64,000 nucleotides of DNA from Bacteroidota bacterium (lineage in GTDB: Bacteria > Bacteroidota > Bacteroidia > Bacteroidales > Lentimicrobiaceae), in the NCBI GenBank assembly GCA_009773515.1, contig WSXX01000012.1, positions 124,001-188,000 of the forward strand. Reading direction: 5' to 3'. Under the pieces are notes generated by a model. That model had not been told where the DNA came from. It made no database searches and saw only the letters and a program-made list of their open reading frames with translations. The position numbers were made by a program, and so were the translations under genes. This document shows positions 43,866 through 54,000 of this stretch, piece by piece (the first letter of the stretch is position 1; each line of letters begins with the position of its first letter).

Positions 43866-45422
43866 TTGGCAACATCGGCACAAATTACGGGCGCATGGAT
43901 TCTGGTGATTCTTTACATGGGAATTATCCTGTTTTTTGTAATCCGTGGCGCACTTAAAATCAAAAGTATTTCCGATTATGCAGTGGGTAACATTATGTTT
44001 TCACCTACTGCAGTTGCTCTTTCGCTGGCTGCAAGTATGACCAGTGCGGCTACTTTTGTAATAAACCCGGGTTTTATCGCCAATTTTGGCATCAGCGGAA
44101 TAATTTCTTATGGACTTGTTCTGCCGCTGGCAGCTGTGATTTCTTTGGCCGTACTCACCAAAAGTTTCCGCAAATACGGGCAATCAGTTAAAGCACTTAC
44201 GCTCGCCCAATGGATAGGAGAACGTTACAAAAGCAAAAATTACGCGCTTTTTATGGGATTTCTGGCATTGCTGCTCATAACTTTTATAGTGTTGATTGCC
44301 GTTGCGATTACTCAGGTACTTTCCAAAGCGCTGAATGCTGACCCATACATCGTTTTAATAAGTGTGGTGGTGTTTATTTTCGGGTATATGATGTTTGGCG
44401 GCGCCAATAGCATGGTCTATACCAATACCATTCAGGCAATTATTATGTTGGTGGTTGCTGTGATTCTGCTTACATCAGGTTATGAGCACTTTAGCGAAGG
44501 AATCGGGCAATTTATGCAGAAACTCTCCGACATTGATCCGGCGCTCACCAAACTCACTAATCCTGACAGCCCGCTTTTCAGAGATTTCTACGAAATCATT
44601 TTCGCACAGATAATTGTGGGAATGGCCATTGTGGTGCAGCCTCACATCATCACCAAATCACTGCTTCTGAAAAAAGAAAGCGACGTAAACCGATTTCTGG
44701 TGGTGGCAATTGGTGCTGAGTTGCTTTTCTTTTTTGTAGTGATTGCAGGGCTTTATGCCCGCATTACCTTCCCTGATCTCACTGTCGGAGGCATAGCATT
44801 GAAAAATGATACCATTATTCCAACCTATGTTATGCACGTTTTCTCGAACGGAACTTTGGCTGTAATTATTGGTCTGATCGTTGTGCTTGGCTTGCTTTCA
44901 GCCGGAATTTCCACCCTTGAAGGATTGATTCAATCGGTGTCAACAACCATAACTTCAGACATAATCAAACCTTTGACAGGCAATTGGTTGAAGTCAGATA
45001 AGTCGATGATAACACTTAATAAAATTGTAATTATAGCGCTCGGAATAATAACCATCTGGCTATCGTGGCAACAGATTGCAAAGCCGAAGCTAAGTGTCGG
45101 TATTTTTGCCCAGAATGGAGTTTATGCATATTTTGCATCTGCATTTGTGCCGGTCATCTTTGGAATTTATCACAGGAAAATGCGCGCTTCTGTAGCATTT
45201 ACAGGATCTTTGGTAGCTTTTGGCGTGCATTTTGCAGTCTATTATCTGATGCCTTTTCTGGTCAATACCTATGGCATGACGTTTGGCTTTTTTACCCGTT
45301 ACCTTGAAGGTCCGGTTCGGAACCCGGCTATAGCTTGTTCAACTGCCGTGATTATTTCCACGCTTATCGTATTGATTATGATTATGATTCAAAAGAAAAC
45401 AGAAAAGATAAGTCAGCCATGA
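43866..45422 (+). CDS. Sodium:solute symporter (SSS family)
   Basis: A 518-residue membrane protein with about 13 spans. Typical SSS segments are YAVGNIMFSPTAVALSLAAS, MTSAATFVINPGFIANFGIS, GGANSMVYTNTIQAIIMLVV and LGLLSAGISTLEGLIQSVST. The family imports proline, acetate, pantothenate, sugars or other acids with Na+. The start is a TTG; no nearer ATG fits. Its stop overlaps the start of the acyl-CoA ligase (ATGA), so transporter and ligase are translationally coupled: the natural reading is uptake of a carboxylic acid that the ligase then activates. The specific acid is not readable. Confidence 0.92.
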   Translation: MATSAQITGAWILVILYMGIILFFVIRGALKIKSISDYAVGNIMFSPTAVALSLAASMTSAATFVINPGFIANFGISGIISYGLVLPLAAVISLAVLTKSFRKYGQSVKALTLAQWIGERYKSKNYALFMGFLALLLITFIVLIAVAITQVLSKALNADPYIVLISVVVFIFGYMMFGGANSMVYTNTIQAIIMLVVAVILLTSGYEHFSEGIGQFMQKLSDIDPALTKLTNPDSPLFRDFYEIIFAQIIVGMAIVVQPHIITKSLLLKKESDVNRFLVVAIGAELLFFFVVIAGLYARITFPDLTVGGIALKNDTIIPTYVMHVFSNGTLAVIIGLIVVLGLLSAGISTLEGLIQSVSTTITSDIIKPLTGNWLKSDKSMITLNKIVIIALGIITIWLSWQQIAKPKLSVGIFAQNGVYAYFASAFVPVIFGIYHRKMRASVAFTGSLVAFGVHFAVYYLMPFLVNTYGMTFGFFTRYLEGPVRNPAIACSTAVIISTLIVLIMIMIQKKTEKISQP

Positions 45423-46930
45423 TCACAAACGACTGGAGCCGTAAATGGGCCGGATACAATCCTGACAAAGTGGCTGTCGCTGAATTTGAGACTGGCAGGC
45501 AACTTACCTATGCCCAACTGAATAAACTTGGAAACGGGTTTTCGAGCTACTTTACTCAGGAGCTGGAACTAAAAAAAGGAGATCGGATTGCCATTCTTGC
45601 CGAGAATTGTCTTGAATATATTGCGCTTCTTGGTGTTGCTCAAAAAACCGGAATAATCCTGGTGCCTTTAAATTATCGATTGACTTCCCGTGAAATCGAT
45701 TTTCTGATTTCTGACAGTGACCCCGTTTTAATTATTACTGAATACAAATTTCAAGATAAAGTATTTGAAACTGCTGCTTTTAAGGCAGTCAGACATCACA
45801 TCAGCCTGATTGATTTGCAGTCAAAAACAGCTGATTTGTTGATTTCAGAGGACAGTGATCTGATCCGAACCGAAACAATTACCCACAGCGATGCTGCGTT
45901 GATCATTTACACGAGCGGTACAACGGCGTTTCCCAAAGGGTCTGTTTATACGCACGGTATGATGTTCTGGAACAGCATCAACACCCAGTTAAGGCTTGAT
46001 ATTACCTCAGCCGATCGCTCAGTAAATGTTGCACCTCCGTTTCACACGGGTAACTGGAATGTGTTGCTCACCCCATTTTTGCATCATGGGGCTTACACCC
46101 TCATTATGAAAAGTTTTGATGCAGATAAAGTACTTGAAGTTCTTGAAAAAGATGATCTTACCATATTCTGGGCGGTTCCGACAATGCTTAAAATGATGGC
46201 AGATTCTCCGCATTTTGCAAATGTTAATCTCAGTAAGATCAGATATTTTATTGTTGGTGGGGAAGCCATGCCGGTGCCGCTTATTGAAAAATGGCATGCA
46301 AAAGGAGTACCCATCCGGCAGGGTTACGGACTTACCGAAGTTGGTCCGAACGTAACCTCTCTAAATCATCAGGATGCCATCCGGAAAGCAGGTTCCATCG
46401 GGAAACCCAATTTCTATTGTAGCGCAAGGCTGGTTGATGAACACGGCAAAGACGTAGAACCCAATCAATTGGGCGAACTTGTTTTAAGCGGACCAAACGT
46501 TACACCAGGTTATTGGAAAAACCCTGAAGCCACAGCTTCAACCATTATTGATGGATGGTTTCATACCGGAGACATAATGCGTCGCGATGAGGAAGGTTTC
46601 CTTTTTGTGGTTGACCGTATAAAAAACATGTACATTTCGGGTGCCGAAAATGTATATCCTGCTGAAATTGAATATCTTCTGCGTTCACACCCGGCCATTG
46701 ATGCTGCAGCTATTATTGGCGTTCCGGATGAAAAGTGGGGAGAATCGGGAATGGCTTTTATTGTAATAAAGCCCGGGAATCAACTCAAAGAAGGCGATGT
46801 TATCTCCTTTTGTGAGGATAAACTGGCTAAATTCAAGATACCAAGGCATATTCGTTTTGTTAGCGAACTGCCTAAAAATGATGCCGGTAAGATTGACCGC
46901 AAAAAACTAAAGGAAATTTCAAATCAATAA
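45419..46930 (+). CDS. Acyl-CoA ligase (AMP-forming)
   Basis: A 503-residue ANL-family enzyme from the ATG at 45419. It has the AMP-binding loop LIIYTSGTTAFPKGSVYTHG (about residue 162), the GYGLTEVGP motif, DGWFHTGDIMRRDEEGFLFV with the hinge VVDRIKNMYISGAENVYPAE, and the C-terminal Lys in PKNDAGKIDRKKLK. The gene starts inside the stop of the symporter gene, as a tight two-gene unit. It makes an acyl-CoA from a free acid and ATP; chain length is uncertain (fatty, aromatic or short acid). The following lipoprotein gene starts 45 bases later. Confidence 0.93.
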   Translation: MITNDWSRKWAGYNPDKVAVAEFETGRQLTYAQLNKLGNGFSSYFTQELELKKGDRIAILAENCLEYIALLGVAQKTGIILVPLNYRLTSREIDFLISDSDPVLIITEYKFQDKVFETAAFKAVRHHISLIDLQSKTADLLISEDSDLIRTETITHSDAALIIYTSGTTAFPKGSVYTHGMMFWNSINTQLRLDITSADRSVNVAPPFHTGNWNVLLTPFLHHGAYTLIMKSFDADKVLEVLEKDDLTIFWAVPTMLKMMADSPHFANVNLSKIRYFIVGGEAMPVPLIEKWHAKGVPIRQGYGLTEVGPNVTSLNHQDAIRKAGSIGKPNFYCSARLVDEHGKDVEPNQLGELVLSGPNVTPGYWKNPEATASTIIDGWFHTGDIMRRDEEGFLFVVDRIKNMYISGAENVYPAEIEYLLRSHPAIDAAAIIGVPDEKWGESGMAFIVIKPGNQLKEGDVISFCEDKLAKFKIPRHIRFVSELPKNDAGKIDRKKLKEISNQ

Positions 46931-46975
46931 TAATCCGATTAATTTAATTTTAAACCAACCTAAATTTCAAACAAA

Positions 46976-47815
46976 ATGAAGAACACACATTTCAGAATGA
47001 TTGCTCTGATGCTTGGCATCACAATGAGTGCAATTTCGTTTACCTCCTGCGACAAAGATGAAGACAAAGGCGATCCTCCAACTATTGTAGCTTTTTCGAT
47101 TGCAAATGACAACGAAACAGCTACTGTAGTGTTCAGTGAGGCAGTTTATAAAGCTGCCAACCAAACCGGAAACCTCGACAAAGCAGCATTTTCTGTTACC
47201 ATTGCCGGTGGCTCAGCAACTGTTGCCGATTTTACTGTAACTCATATTGCCGGAACCAATGAAGCTGTAATTGGCCTTACTCTCAGCGGAATTGCTGATG
47301 GAAATGAAGTGGTTACTGTAAAACCAGCCGCTGCCAATGCAGTCTACAATGTTAAAGGAGTTGGCATTGATGCAGCACAAAGCAAAACAGCCAACCTCAA
47401 TGATATAGGAGTTATTGGAAAATGGCAGTCATCAGGACTTAATGTTGCTCCATTGCTTATCTATGCCGGAATTGATTCAATTTATGCTCATTTTAAAGGT
47501 GACAACACCTATGTTGTTGAATCATTTACTCCAGACGGATCAAAAACAACCCTGACCGGTACTTTTACCCAACAGCGTTCTGTAGTTACCGGCATCTGGA
47601 ATATTACAGTTAACCAATCATCACCAACAGCCCTTACCAGCGTTGGTATATTCCAGTTGTCGCCACTTTCTCCGATTACTATGAAATATGAAGTTGCTCA
47701 AACAGAACCTGCTATTGTTGGTGTTACACCTGCAACAGCTGCAGGCGGATTTGGCAGCACAAGTGGCGGTGCTTACGGTATTTTGAATGTTCAGACTTAC
47801 GTGAAAATCAACTAA
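46976..47815 (+). CDS. Lipoprotein with Ig-like and beta domains; paralogue of the protein at 36548
   Basis: A 279-residue lipoprotein; the lipobox AISFTSCDK puts the lipid Cys near residue 25. Residues ~35-140 are an Ig-like domain (ATVVFSEAVYKAANQTGNLD). The second domain begins DIGVIGKWQSSGLNVAPLLI and ends GVTPATAAGGFGSTSGGAYG. The same layout is found at 36548-37402. It lies between the acyl-CoA ligase and an outer-membrane barrel, so it may be a surface or periplasmic binding protein for the same substrate. No enzyme motif is visible. Confidence 0.75.
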   Translation: MKNTHFRMIALMLGITMSAISFTSCDKDEDKGDPPTIVAFSIANDNETATVVFSEAVYKAANQTGNLDKAAFSVTIAGGSATVADFTVTHIAGTNEAVIGLTLSGIADGNEVVTVKPAAANAVYNVKGVGIDAAQSKTANLNDIGVIGKWQSSGLNVAPLLIYAGIDSIYAHFKGDNTYVVESFTPDGSKTTLTGTFTQQRSVVTGIWNITVNQSSPTALTSVGIFQLSPLSPITMKYEVAQTEPAIVGVTPATAAGGFGSTSGGAYGILNVQTYVKIN

Positions 47816-47849
47816 TTCGTTTTCTGATTATTGATCAATGAATTTTCAT

Positions 47850-47893
47850 GCCCGGCAGTTCAGTTTTTTAAAGTTGGATGCCGGGCTTTTTTA
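47850..47893 (+). terminator. Terminator between the lipoprotein and porin genes
   Basis: Stem GCCCGGCA / TGCCGGGC with a long loop of 21 bases, then a T run. It may end or weaken transcription after the lipoprotein, leaving the porin with lower expression or its own promoter. Confidence 0.6.
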
Positions 47894-47920
47894 CCTTTCT
47901 TTTATTTCATCCTGTCTGTT

Positions 47921-49513
47921 ATGAAAAAGATTTACTTATTCCTCGGCTTGATTTTGTTTGTTTTTGTGGCATTCCAATCCACAGCGCAAACTACTGTGAT
48001 TGATTTTCAGAAAACAGATATTCCCCGAAAAGCAAACAAGGAATTCCAGTTTTTTGCTTTTTACATCAATCAGGGGGTTACGTCCAATTTTTATCCAACT
48101 AGTGATTTTCTAAGAGGGCAGGTAGTGGGCAGACTTTTTGGACAAAATACAAGCACTACTTCTGATACCAGCCGGACTTATTATGTGGAACAAAGGTTGA
48201 TCCCGTTTTTTATATATCAACCAAACCTCTTCAATGGTAAGGCAATCCTCAGGGCTTCTTTTGAAATTGACTGGACATGGGGTGATGCCTCTTATGGCAC
48301 CGGTGGAAATATCGGAGGCGGAATCTCAGGGGATCAGGTAAATATCCAGACCCAAAATATTGAGCTTGAACTTATTCCCTGGAAAGGTTATGCCATTAAT
48401 CTGGGACTGATGCGGATGTTTGATACACCTTACAATCCATATCGCACATTGGCCGATAAAATGATGTCAACAGGGTATCGCTTGTCATATTGGGGTACTG
48501 ATGCAGTTGGAATTTCAATCCGCCGTGATAAAGATTTTTCGCGTTGGAAAACAGGATTTTATAAATTTTACGAGAATGATATTCAGGCAGATGACGATGT
48601 AAATATGTTTGAAGCCATGTATGAAAGGCAGTTAAGTAAGCTGTGGAAAGCTGGCTTATCGGCAAATTATGTACGCGACCGCAGCGAAGGTAAAGGCGGC
48701 GTTTCAATTCTTGGTCAGGGACTTAACAGCTTACTGGCTCAATACAATGGTACATTTCAGTTCAGGTTTGGCAGCGATCCTTATAAAGCTGATGTTTTCT
48801 GGCTGGGTGGATTTTTCAGCCGCAACCAGGATTTTATGATGGATCGGCTTCAACTGACAGGATTTTATAACTACAATCTTGGCTCAGCTGATGTTAAAAC
48901 TGATGGAGTATGGAGCAAAGGAGCTGATATTGCCGGATTTGGTGCAAACCTGAAAGCTGCTTATCGTTTTGGTCAAACGGTTGACGATCAGATTAAACTC
49001 GATCTGATTTACACCACAGGTGATAAAGATGGATTAAACGATAAAAAATATTCAGGTGTAATGACCGGAAATACCTGGGGTGCTCCGGGTGCAATTTTTG
49101 TAAGCAGTGGAGCATACATTCTTTTTCCTCATGCAAATGTTGTAAACCGATATACGCCGGCTGTTGCTGATATTTCGAATATGGGTTACGGACTTGCCGG
49201 CGGTACGCTGGTTCTTTCCAAGGGAATAATCCCTCACAGACTGATTGCCAAAGTTGGTTCTGGTCTTGCATTCAGTAATGCCAAACCATTGCTTGGCGGA
49301 TATCATATTGGTACCGAAGCCAATGCAGCAATCATCTATAACCTTGGTACCTACATGAGTGTGGAACTTCACGGTGCATACATGTGGCTGGGTAAATTTT
49401 ACGAAAGCAGCGATGAATCATATGGTTCTCCCATCAACGGGAGTTTTCCTTCAGGAACAAGACCTTTTAATCCATTTACTGCATTTGTTGTGTATAAATG
49501 GCTCATGTTCTGA
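47921..49513 (+). CDS. Outer-membrane beta-barrel porin-like protein
   Basis: A 530-residue exported protein from the ATG at 47921, with a signal peptide (MKKIYLFLGLILFVFVAFQS then TAQ). The rest is a series of alternating strands of the kind that make an outer-membrane barrel: FNGKAILRASFEIDWTWGDA, GYAINLGLMRMFDTPYN, DRLQLTGFYNYNLGSADV, GFGANLKAAYRFGQTVDDQI, ending in the aromatic ...FVVYKWLMF. The last residue is Phe, as in many outer-membrane proteins. It resembles alginate-export or general porin types but I cannot name the family. It lies between a lipoprotein and a secreted hydrolase of the same run, so it may carry the released acid across the outer membrane. Confidence 0.72.
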   Translation: MKKIYLFLGLILFVFVAFQSTAQTTVIDFQKTDIPRKANKEFQFFAFYINQGVTSNFYPTSDFLRGQVVGRLFGQNTSTTSDTSRTYYVEQRLIPFFIYQPNLFNGKAILRASFEIDWTWGDASYGTGGNIGGGISGDQVNIQTQNIELELIPWKGYAINLGLMRMFDTPYNPYRTLADKMMSTGYRLSYWGTDAVGISIRRDKDFSRWKTGFYKFYENDIQADDDVNMFEAMYERQLSKLWKAGLSANYVRDRSEGKGGVSILGQGLNSLLAQYNGTFQFRFGSDPYKADVFWLGGFFSRNQDFMMDRLQLTGFYNYNLGSADVKTDGVWSKGADIAGFGANLKAAYRFGQTVDDQIKLDLIYTTGDKDGLNDKKYSGVMTGNTWGAPGAIFVSSGAYILFPHANVVNRYTPAVADISNMGYGLAGGTLVLSKGIIPHRLIAKVGSGLAFSNAKPLLGGYHIGTEANAAIIYNLGTYMSVELHGAYMWLGKFYESSDESYGSPINGSFPSGTRPFNPFTAFVVYKWLMF

Positions 49514-49553
49514 TTATTGCTTCAATTCATGTACTGACTGAAACTGAGAAATT

Positions 49554-50543
49554 ATGAAAATCATGAAAAACATACTACTTCTGACAACTGCACTTATTCT
49601 TGCAGTTCCTTATTTTGCAAATAGTCAGAAAACAAGTAGCTTACCATCACCTTACAAAAATCTAAAATCATTGACACATATGGATGAGCTGGAATATCCT
49701 TTTCAAGTCAGGAAAATAACACTTGATTCCGGCCCTGAAATAGCTTTTGTGGATGAAGGTGAGGGCGATGTTATCATTTTTATCCATGGTTTGGGAAGTT
49801 ATCTTCCTGCATGGAGAAAAAACATTGATTCGCTGAAATCGGATTACCGCTGCATAGCAATTGATCTTCCCGGATACGGAAAATCATCGAAGCAGCCCCA
49901 CAGCGGTAAAATGACCTATTATGCTTCGGTTGTTAAAGAATTTGCCGATAAGCTTGGCTTAAAAGAAGTTACCCTTGCCGGGCATTCCATGGGTGGACAA
50001 ATTTCAATGATTGCAGGATTAAACTATCCCGATCTTGTTAAAAACATCATTCTGATTGCACCCGCTGGTTTTGAAAAGTTTACTGAAGGACAAAAACAGT
50101 GGTTCAGAAATGTTATGACGCTTGAAGGAGTTAAAAATACCATGGCTGAGGACATTCAGACAAATCTGGCAGTAAACTTTTACAATATGCCCGATGATGC
50201 TGAATTTATGATCATAGATCGGATTGTAATGCGGTCTGCTGATGACTTCGAGCACTATTGCTATGCTGTGGTGCAATCTGTAAATGGCATGGTCAATGAA
50301 CCTGTCATTGATTTGTTACCCAAAATATCACAACCAACATTGATAATTTTTGGCGAAAATGATAATCTGATCCCAAATCGTTTTCTGAATCCGGGAAAAA
50401 CAAAAAAAATTGCTGATATCGGTAAGAGCAAGATACCGGATAGTCAGTTAATAATGGTAAAAAAAGCCGGCCATTTCGTGCAGTTTGAAAAGCCGGAAGA
50501 GGTAAATGGTGCAATAAGACAATTTTTAAAGCAGGTTGATTAA
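49554..50543 (+). CDS. Secreted alpha/beta-hydrolase
   Basis: A 329-residue hydrolase with a signal peptide (MKNILLLTTALILAVPYFANS; an ATG at 49554 precedes it by three residues). The oxyanion segment FIHGLGSYLPAWRKN, the nucleophile elbow LAGHSMGGQISM (Ser), the acid in IIFGENDNLIP and the catalytic His in VKKAGHFVQFEKPEE complete the triad. The shape is like that of ester or C-C bond hydrolases of the meta-cleavage type. Export and its place after the porin gene suggest it acts on an extracytoplasmic ester, releasing the acid for import. A strong terminator follows. Confidence 0.88.
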   Translation: MKIMKNILLLTTALILAVPYFANSQKTSSLPSPYKNLKSLTHMDELEYPFQVRKITLDSGPEIAFVDEGEGDVIIFIHGLGSYLPAWRKNIDSLKSDYRCIAIDLPGYGKSSKQPHSGKMTYYASVVKEFADKLGLKEVTLAGHSMGGQISMIAGLNYPDLVKNIILIAPAGFEKFTEGQKQWFRNVMTLEGVKNTMAEDIQTNLAVNFYNMPDDAEFMIIDRIVMRSADDFEHYCYAVVQSVNGMVNEPVIDLLPKISQPTLIIFGENDNLIPNRFLNPGKTKKIADIGKSKIPDSQLIMVKKAGHFVQFEKPEEVNGAIRQFLKQVD

Positions 50544-50573
50544 TTTTTGAAGTGTGTGTGTGTAAAGCCGGAA

Positions 50574-50601
50574 GCGATTCCGGCTTTTTTTATGAAAGTA
50601 T
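50574..50601 (+). terminator. Terminator after the alpha/beta-hydrolase gene
   Basis: Stem AGCCGGAA / TTCCGGCT closes on a GCGA (GNRA-type) loop with a T run. It marks the end of the 40.8-50.5 kb gene run. Confidence 0.85.
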
Positions 50602-51055
50602 TTTATTTTTTCAGAATCTGTTATCGGTAAAAATCAATAATTATAGCATTTGCCTTAAACTCAAAATGCTTCTATTTTGGATTAAATAACAGCATTCTCT
50701 TATTTGTGTGCGAGAATAATTATCTGAATATCAAATATTTTTGTTAATTTTACTCAGAAATCAAATTCTCAAAACGGGCAAATGGATATGTCCGTTATAT
50801 TCGAAGCATTGCATCCTATCAGATGTAAGTTTTGATTGCAGATTCTGCCAACTTTCTAAATGAGAATCTCTTGAATATTTTTAATGATTCAATTGTTTAA
50901 TGTTGAATCATGTGCCCTTCCATTTTGGTACTCGTTTAAATGAATTAACCTATCGGAGTTACCAGACAACTACTGTCTCCTGAGAAATTTGATCACTTAG
51001 TGATCAGGCAAGACTTTACTTCGTGTAGTACAATTGGAATTTAAAATTTGCATCT
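50602..51055. other. AT-rich gap before the glucan synthase gene
   Basis: About 450 bases with no credible gene. A possible -7 box TATTTTTG lies at 50736-50743 and a palindrome TGATCAC-TTA-GTGATCA at 50990-51006, about 50 bases before the glucan synthase ATG. Nothing else is recognised. Confidence 0.6.
50990..51006. promoter_or_regulatory. 17-bp palindrome upstream of the glucan synthase gene
   Basis: TGATCAC and GTGATCA are perfect 7-bp arms around a 3-base TTA spacer. Its position, 49 bases before the ATG, fits an operator or a leader hairpin. No regulator is known. Confidence 0.4.
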
Positions 51056-54000
51056 ATGATTAAAGCAACAACAACACCTGTTCTCGATAAATTATCACGG
51101 TTACGGATTGGAATTCAAAAAGGAACTTCCTTTAAGAATTCGAATATTCAGAAACCATTCAGATCTGAATTATTCAGTTCAGAGCAAATGAATCAACATG
51201 GTGAAGTTCTTGCCCGTTCGCACAAGCTGCTCGCGTACAAGACATCAGATCAGCTTCTGAGGAAACTTTTCGAGAATCAAAAATCTTTGCTTGAGGTCAG
51301 AAAATTATTTGTTGAGAATATCCGTGCAGGCAAAACGGTTGTCACACCTGCTGCAGAATGGCTGCTCGATAATTTTTATCTTATTGAAGAGCAGGTTGTA
51401 ATAGCCAGAAAGCACCTGCCAAAAGGTTATAGCGAAGATCTGCCTTATCTGGCAAATGGTGTTTCAGCCGGAATGCCACGTGTGTATGATATTGTACTTG
51501 AAATTATCTCCCACAGCGATGGGCGTGTTGATATTAAAAGTCTTACAAGCTTTATTGACTCATATCAGAAAAACAGTATTCTTACTCTTGGTGAATTGTG
51601 GGCGATTCCAATTATGCTCCGGTTGGCGGTTATCGAAAATCTGCGCAGGATTGCAGTCAGCATAGCAGTTGATTTAATTGATCAGAATCTGGCTGATTAC
51701 TGGGCCGACAAGATGATGGCTACACTGGAAAAAGATCCGGGCAGCCTGATACTTGTGGTTGCTGATATGGCAAGATCAAAACCTGCACTTGACGGCCCGT
51801 TTGTAGCAGCATTTACCAGAAAGCTTCAAGGCAAAGGACCTGCCTTTGCATTGCCCCTGAACTGGATGGAGCAGCAATTATCCGCTATCGGGCTAACAAG
51901 CAGTGATATAGTCAGGCAAGAAAATCATAAACAGGCTGCTGATCAGGTTTCGGTTAGAAATTGCATCGGCACACTACGTTTTCTGGGCGCAATGGATTGG
52001 CCTGAGTTTGTTGAAACTTTAAGCCATGTTGAACAGACTTTGCGGCAGGATAAATCAGGAACATATGCCAGGATGGATTTTGCTACCCGCGACAGATACA
52101 GGCATGTTGTTGAAGCCATTGCAAAATCAAGCACTTTCTCCGAACATGAAGTTGCTGCGAAAGTAATACAACTTGCAAACCAGCAAAGTGGCGATGATCC
52201 TGTATCAAAGCGAAAAGAGCATGTTGGGTATTTTCTCGTGGATAAAGGGGTAAACCTCACTGAAAAGGAAGCAGGCATGCGACTTTCATTCAGCCGGAAG
52301 GTCAGCAAACTAGCGCGTAGCATGCCTGTATCAATCTATATTTTTTCCATCCTTTTTTTAAGCTTTACTGCTGCTGCAGCTATCAGTTATTTTACTTTCA
52401 GCTATGGAATATCTGACTGGAAAATTCTTGCAATTGTTGGCTTATTATCTGCTTCAGGGGCTGCTCAATTAGTAGTTTCATTTGTAAACTGGTTATCTAC
52501 AATTCTGGTAAAACCAAAACTATTGCCTCGTATGAATTTCTCGCATGGAATTCCCGCAGAGTGCCGTACACTGGTTGTAGTTCCAACCATGCTTGCAAAT
52601 AAGTCATATATAGAAGAATTGATTGAAGCGCTCGAAATAAGATTTCTGGCAAATCGTGAAACAAATCTGCATTTTGCACTTCTGACTGATTTTGCGGATG
52701 CCGATTATGAAAAAATGCCCGGAGATGAAGAATTGCTTGAATTGGCCTGCAAAAGAATTTCTGACCTTAACGAAAAGTACTATCAACCTGAACAGGAGAA
52801 TTTCTTCTTACTTCATCGTCCTAGAAAATGGAATACCCGCGAAGGGAAATGGATGGGATACGAACGTAAAAGAGGTAAACTGGCGGCTCTGAATGCTTTT
52901 ATTATGGGCAAAAGTAACGACGAGTTCTCAATCGTTACCGGGAATTTCAGGATTCTGACCAATGTAAAATATGTAATTACGCTTGACTCTGATACTCAGT
53001 TACCCAGAGATGCTGCGTGGAAATTTGTAGCAACCATGGCTCATCCGCTTAATCAACCCATTTTTGATGTACAAAAAAGGCGTGTTACTGAGGGTTATGG
53101 TATTCTGCAGCCAAGGGTAGGAGCCGGCATTCCGAAAGGAGCTACATCGCTTTACCTTCGATTGCAAGGCAATTTAGCTGGAATTGATCCATATACAAGG
53201 GTTTCGTCTGATGTTTATCAGGATCTTTTTAATGAAGGATCATTTATTGGAAAAGGAATTTATGATGTTGAAATATTTGAAAAAGCACTAAATGGAGTCT
53301 TTAAAGAAAATAGAATACTAAGTCATGACTTGATTGAAGGATGTTACACGCGTTCAGGTTTATTGAGTGATGTTTTGCTCTATGACGAGAATCCTGCTCA
53401 ATACAGTGCAGATATGAAACGTCATCACCGTTGGATAAGAGGCGATTGGCAAATAGGAGCATGGTTGCTCCCTTATGTTAGACTGGGCAATGGAAAAAGG
53501 GTGGTAAATGGACTTTCTGCTTTATCAAAATGGAAAATTTTTGATAATCTCAGACGAAGTCTTCTGCCTTTAACTCTTTTGATGATATTACTAATGGGTT
53601 GGACAATACTTCCGGTACCTGAATTCTGGACATTAGCAGTCGGTATTATACTGTTGTTTACTTCGGTGGCTGAAGCTATCTGGAAATTGCTTCATATTCC
53701 CAAAGACATTTCCTTAACTGCTCATTTTTCAGAAGTAGGGGTTTCGATCAGAGATGCCATAGTTCAATATATTTTCGCTATTGCTGTTTTGCCTTATGAG
53801 GCTTATAAATATACACACGCTGTATTGCTGACTAACTGGAGGCTGATATTTTCAAAAAGAAAATTGTTGGAATGGACTCCTTCGGCTAATGCCGGCAGCA
53901 GGCACGGGAATAATATTATAACAGCTTACAGATCAATGTGGATTGCGCCATTTACAGCAGCTCTTTTAATTGCATTTTTTATCTTTCTAAAGCCCGATGC

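Noticed and set aside
47831-47920. Longer start for the porin-like gene
   Set aside because: It would run through the terminator hairpin and precede the signal peptide; the ATG at 47921 fits.
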